From contig JAUHYY010000064.1 in the NCBI GenBank assembly GCA_030426295.1, positions 1 through 6,035 on the forward strand: a stretch of DNA of 6,035 bases, read 5' to 3'. Origin of the DNA: a bacterium (GTDB lineage: Bacteria > Patescibacteriota > Gracilibacteria > UBA1369 > GCA-2718715). The position numbers and the translations under genes are program-made. Every line of letters begins with the position of its first letter. The stretch's first letter is position 1. The notes under the pieces were generated by a model. The model saw nothing but the letters and a program-made list of their open reading frames with translations, ran no database searches and was not told the origin of the DNA. Positions 4,672 to 6,035 of this stretch are shown piece by piece.

Positions 4672-6035
4672 ATGAAAAAATTATTATTATTAATCCTTGT
4701 TGCTATATTGACCTACTCTAGCTCATTTGCTATTGGTGGTTTTAAAGTAGTAATCAAAAAGCCGGGTGCCGCGGTTGACGTTCAAGTAAGAATCGTTGAC
4801 TATTCGCCGACAGGTCCAACTACTGAATTCACAGGAGCAACAGTTAGTTTAACACCGAATGCTTCAGGTATAATTGTTGCAAGTGTACCTGAAACGCCAG
4901 CAATTCTAGCTACAGATGTAAACTCATTTTATATTGTAGAAGTTTGGACTGGTAGTCCTTTAACACTATCTTCTCAACAAAGATTAGATGAAATGATATT
5001 CGAACAAGCACAAACTGGATTGACAGATAACGAAGGTAATGTAACATTAGAGCCAGGCAAGGAATTAATATTCCCGGAACCTGCTGGTAGTGGAGAGAAC
5101 TTTACTTCTTTCAAATCTCCTGCTTTAGCAGCAGATGTAGAATACACTTTGCCAATCAATGATGGAGATGCTAATCAATATTTAAAAACAGACGGTAGCG
5201 GTGTAATGTCTTGGGACAATCCTACAGTATCAACTAATACTACAATTGATGGTAATGGTTTAACAGGGTCACCACTAGGTCTAGCTGATAATGCAGTAAC
5301 AACAGCAAAGATTAACAATGACGCTGTTACTACTGGAAAAATAGCAAATGGAGCCGTAACAACAGATAAGATTGGTTCTTCTGCAGTAACTGATGTTAAA
5401 ATTGGATCCTCTGCTGTAACAACAGCAAAGATTAATGACGGCGCAGTAACTGAAGCCAAATTGGCAGACAATGCTGTTGCAACTGCAAAAATTGAAGATA
5501 AAGCTGTAACGGCTGCTAAGATTTCTCCTGGCGCTACAAATGGTCACGTATTAACTGTTAGTGGTACTGACGCTGTTTGGGCTGCACCTAGCGGTTCAAC
5601 CGTTTCAACTAACGCTACTATAAATGGAGACGGTTCTGGAGGGTCACCCCTTGGAATTAACTTAGCAAATTCTAATACTTGGACTGCAAATCAAACATTT
5701 GCTGGAAGTTTCCTAATTACAGCAAACTCAAGGATTGCAATGACTAATAGTGATAATAATGCTAGAGATATAAGATTCCAAGAGCCAAGTGGAACTGGTT
5801 CTCAGTATATTGGTTGGAGAGCACCTTCTGTTTCTCAAAATAGTAACTACGTATTCCCGACAGCAATTGGTACACCAGGACAAGTTTTAGCTCTTAATAC
5901 TGTCGGTGCGTTTGGTGACTCTGCTACTACTCATTGGATTACTCCTAGTGGTGGTGGAACTGTTTCCACAAACGCTACTATAAATGGAGATGGCTCTGGT
6001 GGATCACCTCTAGGAATTAATTTAGCAAACTCTAA
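4672..6035 (+). CDS. Secreted tail-fibre-like modular surface protein (paralogue 2, 3' truncated)
   Basis: An open frame of 454 codons that reaches the window edge without a stop. The ATG at 4672 begins a signal peptide (MKKLLLLILV, S-F-A cleavage site after residue 20). An in-frame ATG at 4657 would add MGHSL, but the paralogue supports 4672. Residues 1-184 align without gaps to the first secreted protein (130 identical by hand count; 95 of the first 120). Then come: a T-V-S-T-N-x-T-I motif (185-207); eight decapeptides of the AVTTAKI type (208-287); a short GHVL...VWAAPSG segment (288-309); a 25-residue TVSTNATINGDG motif (310-334); NTWTANQTF and a second 38-residue module (335-429); and the 25-residue motif again (430-454). 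Decapeptides of this type, NTWT-x-NQTF and GQVL segments are familiar from phage tail fibres and large secreted proteins. Likely extracellular and fibrous; ligand unknown. A C-terminal chaperone or sorting domain may lie beyond the window. Confidence 0.85.
   Translation, partial: MKKLLLLILVAILTYSSSFAIGGFKVVIKKPGAAVDVQVRIVDYSPTGPTTEFTGATVSLTPNASGIIVASVPETPAILATDVNSFYIVEVWTGSPLTLSSQQRLDEMIFEQAQTGLTDNEGNVTLEPGKELIFPEPAGSGENFTSFKSPALAADVEYTLPINDGDANQYLKTDGSGVMSWDNPTVSTNTTIDGNGLTGSPLGLADNAVTTAKINNDAVTTGKIANGAVTTDKIGSSAVTDVKIGSSAVTTAKINDGAVTEAKLADNAVATAKIEDKAVTAAKISPGATNGHVLTVSGTDAVWAAPSGSTVSTNATINGDGSGGSPLGINLANSNTWTANQTFAGSFLITANSRIAMTNSDNNARDIRFQEPSGTGSQYIGWRAPSVSQNSNYVFPTAIGTPGQVLALNTVGAFGDSATTHWITPSGGGTVSTNATINGDGSGGSPLGINLANS
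5071..5184 (+). repeat. 38-residue F-x-E-P/Y-x-x-P module, first copy in protein 2
   Basis: Encodes residues 134-171 of the second secreted protein, at exactly the same residue numbers as in the first secreted protein. It is followed by TDGSGVMSW, then the point where the two proteins diverge. Confidence 0.65.
5224..5292 (+). repeat. TVSTN motif, divergent copy 1
   Basis: Encodes 23 residues (185-207) related to the 25-residue copies at 5599-5673 and 5959-6033: T-V-S-T-N, T-I, G-x-G and G-S-P-L-G are shared. It is shorter and ends in LADN, which leads directly into the first decapeptide, as if fused to that array. Confidence 0.7.
5293..5532 (+). repeat. Eight tandem 30-bp (10-residue) repeats
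   Basis: Eight in-register units of ten codons encode residues 208-287 with the approximate consensus A-V-T-T-A-K-I-x-(D/N/S)-(G/N/S). Units begin at 5293, 5323, 5353, 5383, 5413, 5443, 5473 and 5503. A-V and K are kept in all eight, with I/L after the lysine; the last three positions vary most. DNA identity between units is limited, with much synonymous change, so the array is old rather than freshly expanded. Such repeats are common in fibrous tail-fibre-like proteins. Confidence 0.9.
5599..5673 (+). repeat. TVSTNATINGDG motif, copy 2
   Basis: Encodes 25 residues (310-334) identical at protein level to 5959-6033. The two DNA copies differ in 11 of 25 codons, all at third positions and all synonymous. 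It is followed by NTWTANQTF. Confidence 0.9.
5776..5889 (+). repeat. 38-residue F-x-E-P/Y-x-x-P module, second copy in protein 2
   Basis: Encodes residues 369-406. It matches residues 134-171 of the same protein over an equal 38 residues, with 11 identities at the key F, E, P, G, Y, Q and L positions and many conservative changes, and is followed by a W-x-T-P-S-G-G-G end as in the first secreted protein. This is an internal duplication. Confidence 0.6.
5959..6033 (+). repeat. TVSTNATINGDG motif, copy 3
   Basis: Third copy, exactly 360 bases (120 codons) after copy 2, encoding the same 25 residues. The window ends two bases later, so whether another NTWT module follows cannot be seen. Confidence 0.9.

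Noticed and set aside
5293..5532. CRISPR array
   Set aside because: The 30-base periodicity has no spacers: units are contiguous, in frame and encode a protein repeat.
5175..5547. Minus-strand open frames of 98 and 88 codons over the repeat array
   Set aside because: They are mirror images of the in-frame 30-base repeats: codon bias in the array removes stops on the other strand. Their proteins are low-complexity and lack any start context.
4672..6035. Prophage tail fibre gene
   Set aside because: The modules resemble tail fibres, but the protein has a signal peptide, a host-type paralogue next to it and no neighbouring phage gene.

Overview
This is an AT-rich bacterial window with all genes on the + strand. 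Three signs point to the Bacteroidota/Chlorobiota side of the FCB group: a full-length type III glutamine synthetase (GlnN), a promoter of the Bacteroidota type (TTTG, then TAnnTTTG) in front of it, and weak or absent Shine-Dalgarno sequences. This placement is inferred from style and gene content, not from a marker gene.

Layout: positions 3-95 hold the last 30 codons of an unrecognised gene. Five bases after its stop comes a small lipoprotein with a lipocalin-like domain (101-589). A 132-base gap (590-721) carries a hairpin-forming inverted repeat and the glnN promoter. glnN (722-2908) ends at a strong intrinsic terminator (2932-2960). Two related secreted proteins follow, each with its own leader. 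The first (3065-4507) is complete and ends at a second perfect terminator (4535-4566). The second (4672-6035) is open and runs off the window edge. No stretch longer than 300 bases lacks a gene.

The most interesting part is the second half. The two secreted proteins align without a gap over their first 184 residues (130 of 184 identical by hand count), and their upstream non-coding regions are about as similar. They then diverge abruptly after a W-x-x-P motif. The first continues into a glycine-rich, beta-repeat region. The second continues into eight 10-residue repeats (AVTTAKI type) and large modules resembling phage tail fibres. This looks like a family of surface proteins with a constant leader and N-terminus and interchangeable distal parts, each unit carrying its own promoter region and terminator.

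glnN is metabolically unrelated to the secreted proteins, and its terminator separates it from them. The partial gene and the lipoprotein gene probably form one transcription unit.
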